Assembly (NCBI GenBank): GCA_015680685.1
Contig: MNCI01017725.1
Span: 59,874-123,873, forward strand
DNA length: 64,000 bases
Direction: 5' to 3'
Source: Gnetum montanum
Lineage: Eukaryota; Streptophyta; Gnetopsida; Gnetales; Gnetaceae
Part shown: piece after piece, positions 44,831-57,808 of the stretch
Layout of the letters: each line of letters opens with the position of its first letter
Position numbering within the stretch: position 1 is the stretch's first letter
Translations under genes and position numbers: made by a program
The notes under the pieces: generated by a model
Seen by the model: the letters and a program-made list of their open reading frames with translations, nothing else
Database searches by the model: none
Told to the model about the DNA's origin: nothing

Positions 44831-46519
44831 AATTCTCTTTTTGGGGTCCAACACCCACCACCCCCCCCCAAATAGGTAGCTTATTATAAATAAAATAATA
44901 TGCCAATGATCTCAAAAATAATATTAATAATAAACAAAAAAAATTCAAAGTACATCACATGCTTAACATTGAGTAGAAAAATCTAATGAATAACATGGAA
45001 ATGAAAAATTTTCCAATTTTATGAATGCTTACTAGTTGTACAACCTTACAATTAATACTTTTAAAAATCAAAAAGAAAATTCTTAAGCCAAGTGTTTAAA
45101 GTCTTGTAGATATCAAGGGTTTTACTAGTGGATTTGATTTCTCTAGAATTATCATTTTATGGGGGATTTTAAATTCGCCTCCAACTTTGTCCGTCAATGC
45201 TTAAATTTTTGCTTTTTCTATTACTACAACAAATTTTATTAATTTTGATAATCCAAATTTGCATTAAATTATAAAACCTTTTTCCATTGATGTTGATGCA
45301 AATAAGATATCTAATTTTGTGATCTAACATTATGATACATGTTCATGCAACTTTTGGGTTACTTAAGTAAAAATACAACATTCAAATCATACATGCTAAC
45401 ACTAACTTTGTTCTATTTTGTTCAGTCTTTTTCTTTTTCTTTTTTGGCTTTTTTTTATTGTTGAGCTAGGTAATGCTTAAATGGTACAATGTGCCCTAAA
45501 TAAAATATCATTTATACATCAACATGTAGTGTTGATCATTTGTAAATGGCCACAATATTTTAATTCTCAATCTAAAGAATATTCTAAAGATTTATGTTTT
45601 GTTAAGCTATTTATTGTTTCATTGAGTTCTCATAGAGATGAGTAGCAAATTGTTAATTTTCTTGATCCATTAAGCATGTGAAATCTATTTCTACACCATT
45701 TGATTTTTGTAGATACTTTTTTATTTAAATTAATCATATTAACCATAAAAAGGAATCAATATTGCAAGCAGGTGGAAAGACTGATATTTAACCAATTACA
45801 TATTCTATTCTTCCTAATTCTTTTAACTTTTATCATAGTAAAGGACATTTGTTTAATGTTTATCTTTTTTTGCTCAAGAAAAAAATGCTAAGGAAAAGAA
45901 AAAATGTGTTGAAGGTTATGATAGAAAAAAATCTGAAGTTGAAGATACAAAGAATTAAGTTAATATCATTGATCAAATGACAATAGAAACTAGAGAATAT
46001 AGAAGCTTCTTTAAATATTTGTACTTGTACTATAGGAAGTATTGATTAGTTTTGATAAATAGCTTGTAAAACATACTTTTTTCATGACAATAATATTAGC
46101 AACTCAAAGATTAAAACTTATGTTGGTAAATTGGTTAGAGATAATGGTAAAGATTCTCAACAATCTCCCACATCAACAAATTCGGCCGAGGGTGAGAGCA
46201 TACACTAATTCATTAAATTTGTTTTTTCAGAAAACCCATCCTTAGGAAAAATAAGGTACAGAACTCTTGTTCTTCGTCCAGAAGGCACGAAAATTTGGGT
46301 TTTTAAATCTTGTTCTTCGTCCAGAAGTCGTGAAATTTTTTAGTCAAAGAACTTTTTACTTGTATTCTTATAAGATTCTATCGGCCAATTTATAGATATA
46401 TATTATAAATATATATAACTAAGCTAGTAATTAATGGATCTAATGTTTCTTCATCTTTTTAGTAGATCTGATATTTCTCTAGCAAATCTATTTGGAATTA
46501 TGTTCAATGCTACCAAATG
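44831..46519. other. AT-rich intergenic sequence
   Basis: No recognisable feature beyond TTTTTGGGGTCCAACACCC (44837-44855), a third copy of a recurring phrase, and a near-repeat 'CTTGTTCTTCGTCCAGAAG' at 46266 and 46308. The remainder is probably decayed repeats. Confidence 0.4.
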
Positions 46520-47250
46520 TAGTAGGTGATCCTTCAATTGAATCAATTGCTTCTTTGCCATTCTACAAATTACCTAATAATTTATATAAAGATATTACAA
46601 AGAAATTTTTGTAAGGTATGCTTTCATGTAGATTATGGGTTATTTACCTCATTCCTCAAGTTTTTTGAGCCATTTAAATTTAGTTTGGAAAGATCAAGGT
46701 TTGGATATTGTCCATGCATGTTATTTGTCAAACTTATTTTTCTTGGTAGACTTTATTAATTTGACTATCGTTTTTAATGCTTTTAATATTTGTATTTTCA
46801 ATCATCATGATGCTTTATTAATTATTTGAAAGTAGACTTCCTCTTTTAATTCAGCATCTCCTGAATTTTGAAGAGTTCATGTTTTATTTTGTTAAATTGT
46901 TGAATCTTCCATTAATATTTGAAAAAGTTGAAAGGGATATTGACTCTCAAATTGGGCCAATCAAGCATTTTGAAACCTTAGTTATAGCTAGTGGTTTTTA
47001 TAGAATATGATATATGATTGAGATAGACCTTGATTCCCTTAAGCAATAAAATTTTCTATATGCTACTGGAACTAATTATGTGCAAAAAGTTGTTTATTAC
47101 AATCTTTCAAAGTCATGCCACTGTTGTCATTGCGATGATGATATGTTTGATTTATGTCCGTTCAGGCTATGAAAAAGGGCTATACAAGCACAACAGCACT
47201 AAGCTACCATAAATACTAATAAAGTTTTGTCTATAAATATTGTAGATCCT
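46520..47250 (+). pseudogene. DUF4283/zinc-knuckle remnant (LINE ORF1-like)
   Basis: Plus-strand translation shows LNLVWKDQGLDIV, LSNLFFLVDFINLT (DUF4283-like nucleic-acid-binding fold). After a frame change comes VKLLNLPLIFEKVERDIDSQ, IGPIKHFETLVIASGFYRI, MIEIDLDSL and VVYYNLSKSCHCC...DLCPF, which matches the zf-CCHC-type end that follows DUF4283 in plant LINE ORF1 and related proteins. Several stops and at least one frameshift are present. Confidence 0.55.
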
Positions 47251-47593
47251 ACTAAGGGTTTTTCTACATATGCTGCAGATTCTGTGATGATTTCTTATGC
47301 TACTATTTCAACAATAAATCCACCCTTGTCTTTTATTGTTGCTCAACAAAATGTACCTTTGACAAAGGTTTGAGTCAAATTATAAGAATTCTTTAATGAC
47401 TAAGGGAAAATAAATATTTATTTTTAAGGTTTCACAAAAATGTGTTGCTGATTTAGATAGTTTCTTAATGGTACCTTATAATAAAAAAGATAAAGGAACT
47501 CTATCTATTGGTAATTAGATACCAAATCTTTAGAATTGACAACATGTTTAAGATATTTTACTTACTAATAATTCGTTTGCAACTATTGGTTAA

Positions 47594-48472
47594 TGATAAA
47601 GTCAAAATTTTATTAGTAACAATATTGTATCTATAATGTCATAGATACATTATCATATCTCATGATACATTATTGTATAAACAATATCATGGGGTGCGTA
47701 GTAGCCTATAAAAGTAACACTTAGATGAACAGATTCGCACTAGATTTGATAACATAGCACTAGATCTCTTTCAGTTTTTTTTTTTTTGTTTTTTTTTGTG
47801 ATTTAGCTTTCAGTACTTAATAGCGTGTGCCCGCAGTGTGATTGATCGAAGTCTTTATTCGAGTGTGATGTACTTGGATGCATTGCATTACTATAAATAA
47901 AGATCAAGATTACTTTCCATCATTGTAGCAACACTTAGTTTTATTTCTGCTTTTATTTAGTTTAATGTTTACTATTTTCAAAGTTATTGATTTACTTTCT
48001 ATGCACTTTATTAGTACTATCATTACACGGAATGAGTATGATTGATCTCAAGCACTTAAGTGTAGCTACTTGGTAACCTAATAGTACTATCACTTGGTAT
48101 GCCCAGTAGTGTGGTACTTGGTAATCCCAGTAGTTGTTACATGAAGTCCAAGGTGTGAACGAAAGATCAAGGTCGACTAGTCATTACATAGGCTAGATTA
48201 GATTTGTTTACTGTCACTTAGATTTAGAAACTATTTCATTTACTTTATGTTCACTACGCGTAATATGGACAATATAACATCATCTATTGTATACCTCATC
48301 ATGAGTTAAACCATATGCATTGAATTTACTAGCTCACGTGGTAAGACAAAGATCATGAACTCCAACCAATTACTTACATAATCAAATTGCCTTATCTATG
48401 GAGTTCAACTGGGATCATGTGTGAACACTCGTATCTTGTATGGTTGGGTGTTGGATACTCCACCACTCATCA
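47594..48472 (+). repeat. 5' LTR of A4 (LTR family 4)
   Basis: The start is approximate (TGATAAAG). The end TCATCA is at 48467-48472. It contains the TATA-like GCCTATAAAAG (47704-47714), the CTTTATTCGAGTGTGATGTACTTGGA block (47851) and three TTGGTAA/T...CCAGTAG-type words (48070-48140). It is directly followed by TTGGCACCATTTTTGAAGAC (48473-48492), the altered primer-binding site. Confidence 0.7.
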
Positions 48473-48492
48473 TTGGCACCATTTTTGAAGAC

Positions 48493-49565
48493 AAGTCAAT
48501 GTTATGCTAAGTAATTGATTTTCCAAAGTTCATTCTCTCCAAAACTTAAAGTCAACCCCAACAAGTATAAGTAAAGCACACTTTTAACTCAAACCATCTA
48601 AGAACTATAATATGACTTCACATAATGACCAACCATCACCTGCTAGGGAGACAAGAATAAGTCATGAGAGAATTGTTGATGAAGACTAATGAGGGATACC
48701 AATGTAGACACAAATCACTTATGCTCACAGTGATCTATACCATCCAGACTTTACTTTCATCTTCCATCAAGAAAAGCAAATGAGGTGGAGAGACACACAA
48801 GGCAACATAGTCTTGCCTCAAGAACATGCAGCACTAAACATGCTACAAACTACTCTAAAGGGAATGCATTTTGACCAAATTCAGGAAGGGTATCATGTGA
48901 CTCAATAGATGACCAAACCCTATGAATCCTCAAAGAAGCAAATGAGAAGAGATGCTACCATGGAAATAAAACATATACACAACAAAGAGAAGTAGACCAA
49001 CACTTTTGTTGTCATAGAAGAACTTGATGCTGATCAATTCATTTTAGAACAACTCTACCAAAACCACGAGGAGCCTTCAAAGACACCTATCATCAAACTA
49101 GAGGAACCTATCAAAGCCCAACTTCATTCTACTCTGGTAGAGACACATAAGGTGGAGGCTACTAACTCAAGATACAAGCAAGACTCTAAGCCAAGGGATC
49201 TTGCTACATCTTACAGCAAAATTCACAAGAGTCATGAAAGGAGAACTAGCTGACACTATTCTCTTGCCACCTCATTTGCTTCATCACGATCATCAAAGAA
49301 CTCTGACAAGAGAAGAGACAAGTATAGGGACTTTAATAAGGGATAAAGACAAACTCATGGCCATCATGACAGATCTTCAAGGTACTCTAATTTAGAGGAT
49401 GAAGAGTATGAATGAAGAAGAAGAAAAGATCAAAGAGAGGATCAAGAGAGGCATGAGCATAGAAGGGATCATGGCTACAATAGATCATACAAACGCAATC
49501 ATGATGATGAACTCCTTATGGCAATCCGAAGCATGATCAATATTCAAGAAGTTGTCTTGATACCA
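48493..49565 (+). pseudogene. Leader and gag N-terminus of A4
   Basis: Heavily interrupted. Recognisable parts are Glu/Lys-rich coding-like stretches and a terminal Arg/His-rich run (DHGYNRSYKRNHDDELLMAI) that parallels A1 (HDEPLLATKS) and A3 (HHRYYE). Translation then runs into the A3 LTR at about 49566. Confidence 0.5.
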
Positions 49566-50381
49566 ACCATAACCACGATATCATGTATGCGATATCGAGT
49601 CCGCGATGTTGGATTGACCATGCAATATCGGATACCCAATATCATGGCCTATCTCCTTATTTATAAATAAAAGGCAGCGCCCTTGGTTTCGAAAATTAGA
49701 AGTTAGTCCCTTAGCCAAACTCTTGCCAATTTTTCCCTCCAGGGTTAGAATTATTTCTGCATGCCTGTAGTAGGAGTCATAGAGTGAATAGATCTTTATT
49801 CAAGCATTGTGTACCTAAGCACACTTTGTGTATGGCAATAAAGACGAACTTTATGATAAACCTTGCAGCATACAGAATAGATAAATTAGTGTTAATTATT
49901 ATTTAATGCTTTCGTAGTTAATTAATGATTTCCCTTACCCTACAACTCTCTTAGTTAAATACACTCAGTACGACCGCTTCAAGCATGCGTGTAGCACTTG
50001 GTAACATAGTAATGATTAGCGTTTGGTAATCCCAGCAACGTTACACTAGTTCAGGATGTGTACAGCAAGTGGGAACGGATACTGGTGTTAATAGTACTTA
50101 AGTTAATGAATAGTTAGATTAGATTAGTTACTTAGTTATTTCTCTCTCCCCTCCTTATTAGTGCAAGATATAGAACACATAAAAGCCATAAAAATCATAT
50201 GCCTTAAGCTTACTTAACCATACAACCGTGACATACAAGTAAGTTTGAGAAGACAACGATTAGTCAACTTGTTATCGTTCCACAAAGGCGCATAGGCACT
50301 TAGTCCTTGGAATTCGACCGAATTTTGTGTGAAACACTCGTATTCGTATGGTTGAACATAGGGGTACCTTGCCGCTCATCA
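49566..50381 (+). repeat. 5' LTR of A3 (LTR family 3)
   Basis: GATATC palindromes (49578-49645), TATA box TTTATAAATAAAAGG (49660-49674), 'CTTTATTCAAGCATTGTGTACC...AATAAAGACGAAC' (49790-49850), GCACTTGGTAACATAGTAA and TTTGGTAATCCCAGCAA words, and the end TCATCA (50376-50381). Confidence 0.85.
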
Positions 50382-50401
50382 TTGGCACCACTGCCAGGGA
50401 C
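50382..50401 (+). promoter_or_regulatory. Primer-binding site of A3
   Basis: TTGGCACCACTGCCAGGGAC immediately follows the LTR. It resembles the TGGCGCCGTTGCCGGGGA-type site of Athila elements with CpG-to-TpG/CpA changes. Confidence 0.6.
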
Positions 50402-50702
50402 TTAGTTGTTTGTGTGCTAAGTAGAACTTAGGAAATCATTCACATCGTTGGAACAAACCCTTAGGGTTGGTTAAGAAAAAGATAATAGTACATTGCACAC
50501 TGAACAAGACAAGATGTCTTCTTCTTCGCACAAAAGCACTTCACCACCTAGGACTAACACAAGAAGCAATCAGCGGCAAGTTACACATGACGTTGACCTG
50601 CCAGTTCCTCAATAGTTTCGTGTGCTATATGTTCATCTCAATGGATATGTACCCAACTTCACCTTTATTCTCCACTAAGACAAGTAGCTATGTTGACGTG
50701 AC

Positions 50703-51781
50703 TTGGAAGGTAACATAGCGTTACCTCCCGACCGTTCAGTCCTAAGTATGCTTCTTCGTGCTCTGACACGAATAGGCATGCAACACTTACATGTAGAGTA
50801 CATTGTGCAGGACTATGATTCGAGAGACTATCATCCCACCGAAGCGCAACATCAAAGGGACTTGCAACAGGAGAGACACCATAAGTCCTTGAAGGGAAAA
50901 TGGTCTAAGGATGCCCCACACGTTTTAAGTGAAATTGAGGGTGATGAACCTGCCTCAGGTAGTCACCCACGTAACAATGTTCCTCCCCTTGACTTTGGCC
51001 AAAGGGTTGTGTATCAGAACCTTCATTCTACTATTCACAACCCACGTGGTAATACCAATGGACACAAAGAGTCCGAAAAAGAAACAAGGACACATGACAA
51101 AGGTGGGCATTCTGATCACAATCACGATCAAGGGAGAGACCACCGAAGAGAAGGTAGTAGACATCGTCATGATGGCGATTCTCCTTCTTCTTCACCTTCA
51201 TCATCTCCTTCACCTTTTCCTTCCATGTCCAAATGTAGCCATAGAGAAACAGATCGTGAGGATAAGGGCAAACAAAGTGGAAGTCACAGACGAGACAACC
51301 AAGACAAAGGACGAGGGCACTCTAGGGAGTCACATCATAGAAGAAGGGAGAGTAGGGAACCACGTAGACACCATAGATACTACGAATGAGATGATCATGA
51401 TGAACCCCTACTTGCCACGAAAGCATGCTAGATATAACTGAGGCCATGAGAGGTCCAACAAGGCACCAAAAAGATAGTAGGATTAAGAGGCTAGACATGA
51501 ATAACATCCCACAATTCAAAGGGAGATATAATGTTGATCCTCAAAATCACTTACAAGCATTTCATGATGTATGTGTCTTGCAAAACATAGAAAACAAGTG
51601 GAAAAAGCTTAAGTTGTTCCCACGAACACTAATAAAAGAAGTTAAAAGCTGGTACCGGTCCTTAGAACTGGAATCCATTCGTAGGTGGAGTATGATGTTA
51701 GAACTGTTCAACAATAAGTCCCAAACGTACTCTCGGGTGTCTAACCTGCAAAAGGATATTGTTGCCTTACTCTCCACGTGA
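50703..51781 (+). pseudogene. Gag of A3
   Basis: 50703-51389 is open for 228 codons. The N-terminal part is unremarkable, and the second half is Arg/His/Ser/Asp-rich (HDKGGHSDHNHDQGRDHRRE and RS-like runs), typical of an RNA-binding or disordered segment. A frameshift near 51400 leads into 51425-51781 with the capsid core (LDMNNIPQFKGRYNVDPQNH, WKKLKLFPRTL, WYRSLELESI), the counterpart of 410-870 in A1. The frame then meets a stop at the 34-bp repeat. Confidence 0.7.
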
Positions 51782-51851
51782 CTCTCCACGTGCAGCATCC
51801 AATCTCTCCACGTGACTCTCCACGTGCAGCATCCAATCTCTCCACGTGACT
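51770..51851 (+). repeat. 34-bp tandem repeat carrying five CACGTG boxes
   Basis: Units 51770-51803 and 51804-51837 are identical and a partial third follows. Each full unit contains CTCTCCACGTG twice, so CACGTG (the plant G-box core) occurs at 51775, 51787, 51809, 51821 and 51843. Gag sequence between the capsid core and the Pro-rich tail is missing at this point. Confidence 0.85.
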
Positions 51852-54800
51852 TTGTTTGTCACGTTACTTCCCAACATCACTACCAAGCTTGTGAGTACTA
51901 TAGGACTCTCTCTCCTAGGGGTGACATTCCACAAGTATACCATCCTTCCAATCCGGCCGCATCTCTCCCACCAATAGCTCCATTACCACCTACTCCAGCA
52001 ATGTAAGGTGAACTTCCTACTCAGTCACAACAATGTAATGCCACAAGGGCTATTAATCCTCAACCTACCGTTGGTTCTGACAATCGTACAAAGAAAAGAT
52101 ATTTCTTTAGAACCAACAGTCCAACCAAGCCTTTGCAACCTCAAGTGGCTGAGTCTTTGGACACCTCTATATCAACTAAAGCTTTGGAGCCCCCTTCAAA
52201 CTTAACACCGCATTCAACGCATACGGTCATGTTAACACATGTTGTTACTGATTGGATCAAAGCTGGCTACCTTCCCAGGAAATTCTCTAATCCTGGGAGT
52301 CCCCTAATCTATCTACAAATCATTGGAAATGAGCCATGCAAAGCTCTTTGGGATTCAGGTTTCGGTGTCAACCTAATATCCCAAGAAACATATAAGGCAT
52401 GGAACCTGCCCCCATTGAAAAAGAGCAATGTTTGTTTAGAGTTAGCCGACTAGTCCATCACTATCCCCTTAGGATTAGTGGAGGACATTGTTACCATTGT
52501 TTGTGGGTGGTCGTATCCAGCTAACTTCCTAGTGATCTAAGTGAATAACAGTAAGGGGGACATCCCAATCATCATGGGAAGGGCATGGCTAAGCACTATT
52601 GATGTGTGTCTAGGTATCCGTGATGTTTCCCTAGAAATATCTAAGGAAAACACTTTTGGAAAGATTGAGAAGAAGAAGGTTCCATGCATCACATATAGTG
52701 ACACAAGGTGCAATTGCGTGCAGAGATCATGGGTTGTACAGAGTTTGACATTACCTACATGAAATCAGTGTCCACAAATGATTGACATACAAAGGTTCCT
52801 GTATGCAACAGCCACACAACAAGAAGACACCCAGTGGCTAATAGCTGATCAAGAAAGTAGCTCACTTATATGCATGGAACTGACTGAGGATTTGACTTCT
52901 GCTTACAGAGATAGCATTAATGCATTAGAGCAAGTCCATCGTCAACTTCCTAGTTCTAACTTAGAAAACATCAACTGGGAGAAGTTGGAAATTCCCAAGA
53001 AATTTAAATAAGAGCCCTTAGAGTTAAAACCATTGTCCACCGGTATGGAATACACATTCCTTAAGAATGGAAAACCTGTAATCATCAACGCGAGACTTGC
53101 TCTACAACAAAAAGAAATTCTGCTCAAGGTAATAAACAAGTGGTCAAAAGCCTTCACCTGGTCATATCCAGAATTAACTAGAATAGATCCTAGAATATGC
53201 CAGCACAGGATTTACACTGACTCATCCATGAAGCCTCAAAAACAACCATAGAGGCAATTGACCCCAAAGTTGAAGCAAATAGTAAAAGAAGAAATCGAAT
53301 AGCTTCTAAAGGCTGGGTTCATATACCCCATTGTTAATAGTGAATGGGTTAGCCCCTTAGTAATCATGACTGAAAAGGGAGGCAAATGGAGGGTGTGCAT
53401 AGATTTTAGGCTGCTAAACATGGCAACATTCAAGGATCACTTTCCGTTGCCATTTTTTGACCAAGTCTTAGACACAATTGTAGGGCATCGCGGTTATAGT
53501 TTTCTGGATGGCTATAGTGGATATAACCAAATACAAATAGCCCTAGAAGACCAAGCCAAAACTATGTTCACCAGTCCTTGGGGAACGTTTGCATATAAAC
53601 AAATGCCATTTGGCTTGTGCAATGCCCTTGCCACGCTTCAACGCTTAGTTCTAAGCATATTCCAACAGCAGATAGGAAATGGTGTGGAAGTCTTTATGGA
53701 TGACTTCTCCACTTACAGAGCAAGCTTTGATCAAGCCTTGGATCGGTTAGAGCAAGTGCTAAAAAGATGTGTAGAGACTAATCTAAGGCTCAACTAGCAA
53801 AAAATCCATTTAATGGTCCAAGAAGGCGTAGTACTTGGGCATAAAATGTCACATGCAGGGATAGAGGTAGACCCTAAGAAAATCAAGGTCATCCAAGGAA
53901 TTACTCGTGAACCGGAAATTGTCAAAGACATTTAGTCATTCCTTGGACACACTTTGAGATTCATAGAGAACTTTTCGAAGGTTGCCAAACCATTGGTAGA
54001 GTTAACGAAAAAGGATGTACCCTTTGAGTGGACTAGGGAATGCGAACTAGCCTTCCAAACTTTGAAGCAGAAGCTAGTAGAAACACCCATTCTACAAGCT
54101 CCTAACTGGTCCAAACCGTTCCATGTCATTAGTGATGCATCCAACTATGCCTTGGGAGCTATACTTACATAGTTAGATGATCAAAAACACCCTTATTACA
54201 TCCACTGTGCAAGTAGAAGTATAGTTGGTGCACAACTTAACTACACTACTATAGAAAAAGAATTAATGGTTGTAGTGTTCGCACTAGAAAAATTTAGGCA
54301 CTATGTATTAGGATACAAAGTATTCATACACACAGATCATAGTGCAATCCAGTTCCTCTTGAATAAGCCAATAGTAAGCCCTCGTATTATACGATGGCTG
54401 GTAATCCTACAAGAGTTTGATCTAACGATGATCGATCGTCAAGGCACCGAGAACGTAGTTGCCAATCATTTATATCGGTTGCGCTAGGAAAGCAAAGAGG
54501 ATGAGTATCCTATTTCTGATCACTTCCCGAATGAGTTCCTCTTTGCTAGTGTAGTGAATGATCAATCACCCATGAAGACAAACTGGTACAGTAGCATTCT
54601 TACCTATCTCCTTACCCAACAAACACCACAAGAATTAGACCTTAAGAAGGAACAACAGTTTCTTCACAAAGCCAAGTACTTTATGGAAATCAATGAACAA
54701 CTTTACAAAGTATGTCCCGATGGCTTGGTTTGATGGTGTGTTCTTGATAGATTTCAACTGAGAGTTCTCCAAGATGCTCATGAAAGCCCTTGTGGGGGTC

Positions 54801-55862
54801 ACTATGCTAGGAGACGAATAGCTATTAAGATCCTGCTTGTAGGGTATTATTGGCCTACCTTGTTCCAAGACACCCATCTCTTCATCCAATCTTGTGAATA
54901 CTATCAACATGATGGTGGAATGACTACTAGAATAGAGGGTCTGTAACAATGGATTCAACCGTTACAACCCTTCGAAATTTGGGGAATTGATTTCATGGGT
55001 CCCATTACACCAATGTCCAATGGAGAAGCATACATCATAGTTGTCGTAGACTACTTAACAAAATGGGTTAAAGCAACTGCCATTAAAGATCACGCATCAT
55101 CTACAACTGCTTGATTTGGTCAACAACAAGTCGTCAACAGGTTTGGTGTGCCGCGTGCACTTATCTCAAATAATGGTACACACTTTACAGGTGCAACTTT
55201 TTGAAAGCTAATGTAACGCTTAAGGGTTGAGCAAAAATTGACTACACCATACCACCCCCAAGCAAACGGTCAAGTCAAGGTCACTAACAGGGAGATTACC
55301 AAGATATTGACCAGAACTATTAGCAAATATAGGTGAGATTGGAGCACTAAACTAAATGATGCTCTTTAGGCATATCGCTCCACGTGGAAACTCCCTATAG
55401 GTTACTCTCCCTACGAATGCTCCCTATCCAAACTGAGCTCCATACACTAGCCACAACATGTGACCTCAACCTTGACCTCAATCTAGCACAAAAACAAAGG
55501 TTGACGACTGTTAACTTGCTAGATGAGAACCAACTAGCTACCCTATCATCTAATGAGTTTACAAGGCATTTAATAAATAACGTCATGACTTGAAAATTAG
55601 GAGAGTTAAGTACCAGCCAGGAGATAAGGTTCTCTACTAGAACACCACAGATGTGTCACAATGTACCAAATTTCAAACATTATGGAAAGGACCTTACATT
55701 ATCTATGCAACTTTTCCTTCAGGGGCCATGACCATATATAAACCTAAGAGCCCAGATAAGAGACTGTTTATCAATGTGCAACAAACAAAACCTTTCCATG
55801 AGTTGAGGTCAGCCAGAACATATGCTACCTCTGTAAGTGGGCAACCTTGCACATTATTTTGA
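51852..55862 (+). pseudogene. Gag tail, protease, RT, RNase H and integrase of A3
   Basis: The frame used from 51425 carries through protease, RT and RNase H to 54487 with isolated stops. Protease: CKALWDSGFGVNLIS (DSG, about 52340). RT: GGKWRVCIDFRLLN, YSFLDGYSGYNQIQI, MPFGLCNALATLQRL and VEVFMDDFSTYRA (about 53688-53720). RNase H: SDASNYALGAIL, KVFIHTDHSAIQFL, and the 'TENVVANHLYRL' end. Integrase (54640-55600) shows the finger GGHYARRR...SCEYYQHDGG with the second Cys of the last pair changed to Tyr. It also shows [18 protein letters not shown] (catalytic Asp to Asn) and QANGQVKVTNRE (Glu to Lys). Three catalytic or zinc positions are therefore lost. At least one frameshift lies between 54487 and 55653. 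Confidence 0.85.
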
Positions 55863-57808
55863 ATCTCCTCCTTCTAATTTAGTCATGGGGGAGATGGCCA
55901 CCCTTGCCAGTCATTGAAGGCCCTCCGTTCTTTCTAAGTTTTTGTTTTACACATTTTTTGTTTTACATATTTTTGTTTTGCACATTTCTTTAATCTTTTT
56001 GTTTTTGTTTTACACCATCATTCACATTTTTACCATTTCTTTGTGTGATTACTTTATTTTGTTCATCACCTAATAAGTGTTCATGATGGTGGTATGAATA
56101 ATATCATATCGATTGCTAATGTTTGGATTTTACCTATCCATAAAATCCTTGATATTAAGGCATGGTTCTTTTGATTAAACAAGCAATGAGTCCACGTCGT
56201 TCATGCATCCATAAAATCCTATGGTCTCCCTTGGCTTGGAACTGTATAGTCCCTTTCTTTAATAAAATTGTTAACGAATTAGTGATTGGGTATTTCTCAA
56301 ACTAAGGAAAGACTCAAAGGATGAAAAGCGTGTGACTTCAAAGGGATTCTATGCATTTGTACTGGCTATTCTCTTGAGTGTTTGGATTCTTTTTCTTTAG
56401 GTTTTCCACCATTCTGATCATTCATCAAATTACTAGAAGTTGAGTACATAAAAATAAGTCTTTGCATGGTGTGGTTCTCACGCCAAAAAAAAGTGAGAAT
56501 TCAAAGCACACCCCTAAGACACAATAATGATCTTATGCTACATGCACTAGTTATGGCACTGGAAAGACATGTTACCCATGCCTGAAGGTTCCCTCTAACT
56601 AAGGCCACTTCTCGCTTCCTAGTTCTCCATCTTGCTCTCCTTGGAATGGTGGTGACTTTTTGTAGAGGCATTCTTGTTGCTCTAAGAGGATGGGTTAGTC
56701 AAATGTGTTGATGCAAGGTCACTGAATGTGGTTGGTTTGAGTCCAGATTTGGAATGAGATCTGCTTGATCACATTAACCACGAAACACACAAGGGACTTT
56801 ACACAACCTTGTTTTTGGGTTTCCATTCCATTCTCTCCTCTCCACCTTTCTTTTCCATTTCTCACCTCATTGCCAATTTTATCATTAGTCTGTATCTTAG
56901 TTGATGCATTGTTCTTCCTTGGTAATTTCTTGTGGGTAAGTTTTTAACTCTTGCTTCCCAATGACATTCCTAGAGCCTACAGACTCTTTGGTTGGCTGGT
57001 CTATCAAGGCATTAAAGGCATGAGCCTGCTTTGGGGAGGACCCACTAACATTCTTTTTTGGTGCATTTGTTAACTTATTTCCCTTGTACATTTCCTGCAA
57101 TCACCATTTTTTGTTTCATCCCCATCCATGACATCCATTTTATTGGCGTTGCCATTACTTTTTCTCCACCTTTCTTCTTCCTTATCTTTTCCACCTTATC
57201 GCTACCGGAGGTTCACTCTTTGTCATGGGGGCCTGGGCACAAATTTTTCAATTTTTCCTAACCCCTACAACTTAGGTAGCCACTAGTGTTAAAACTCCAA
57301 AACCAGTATTTGCCATAACCATAACTCAACCAATGCACTTCACATCGAGGCAAGGTATCAACTACATTGTGATTTACCTATCATCGCTCATTTGTGACTG
57401 TGTTGTGTGTGCAGATGGCAATCATACAACAATGGACTAGGCCTAGAGGATGCACTCAGGATGGACTAGAACTGGAACATTTACAAAAGAAGCAAGATTA
57501 GTGGCGTGGCTATGGATGAAAAATGACAAGCACAATTTTGGCATCGGCAGCAACACGTCTTATTCTTTTCTCTCACTCTCCTTCTTCTCTTTTAGCTGCC
57601 AATAATGTTGGATGTGATTTATGTACAGTGTTCACTTTTGTGATCATGAACACTAATGCTGTCATGTATTGTATTGTTGGTTCATTCACAAGGCATGTTA
57701 AGTCAATTACCCCATTTCACTGTCAATAGTCATTCAGTCAATAATCCCATACCTTCCCAATATTTTGTAAGGAACTCAAGGATGATTTTTCATTCAGTCA
57801 TGGGGGTA
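55863..57808 (+). other. Post-pol region and 3' UTR of A3
   Basis: A CATGGGGGAGATGG block and a T-rich TTTTTGTTTTACAC repeat (55936-56015) are followed by sequence like the A1 spacer. At 57396-57414 an acceptor-like TGTGTTGTGTGTGCAG abuts ATG 57415, where A1 and A2 start their env-position ORF. Here that ORF is lost after a short stretch (57523-57729 is open but unrecognised). The region ends CATGGGGGTA, the polypurine tract. Confidence 0.6.

Noticed and set aside
57523-57729. A 68-codon ORF in the A3 post-pol region
   Set aside because: It sits where the env-position ORF should be but shows no similarity to the A1 or A2 version. Probably chance.
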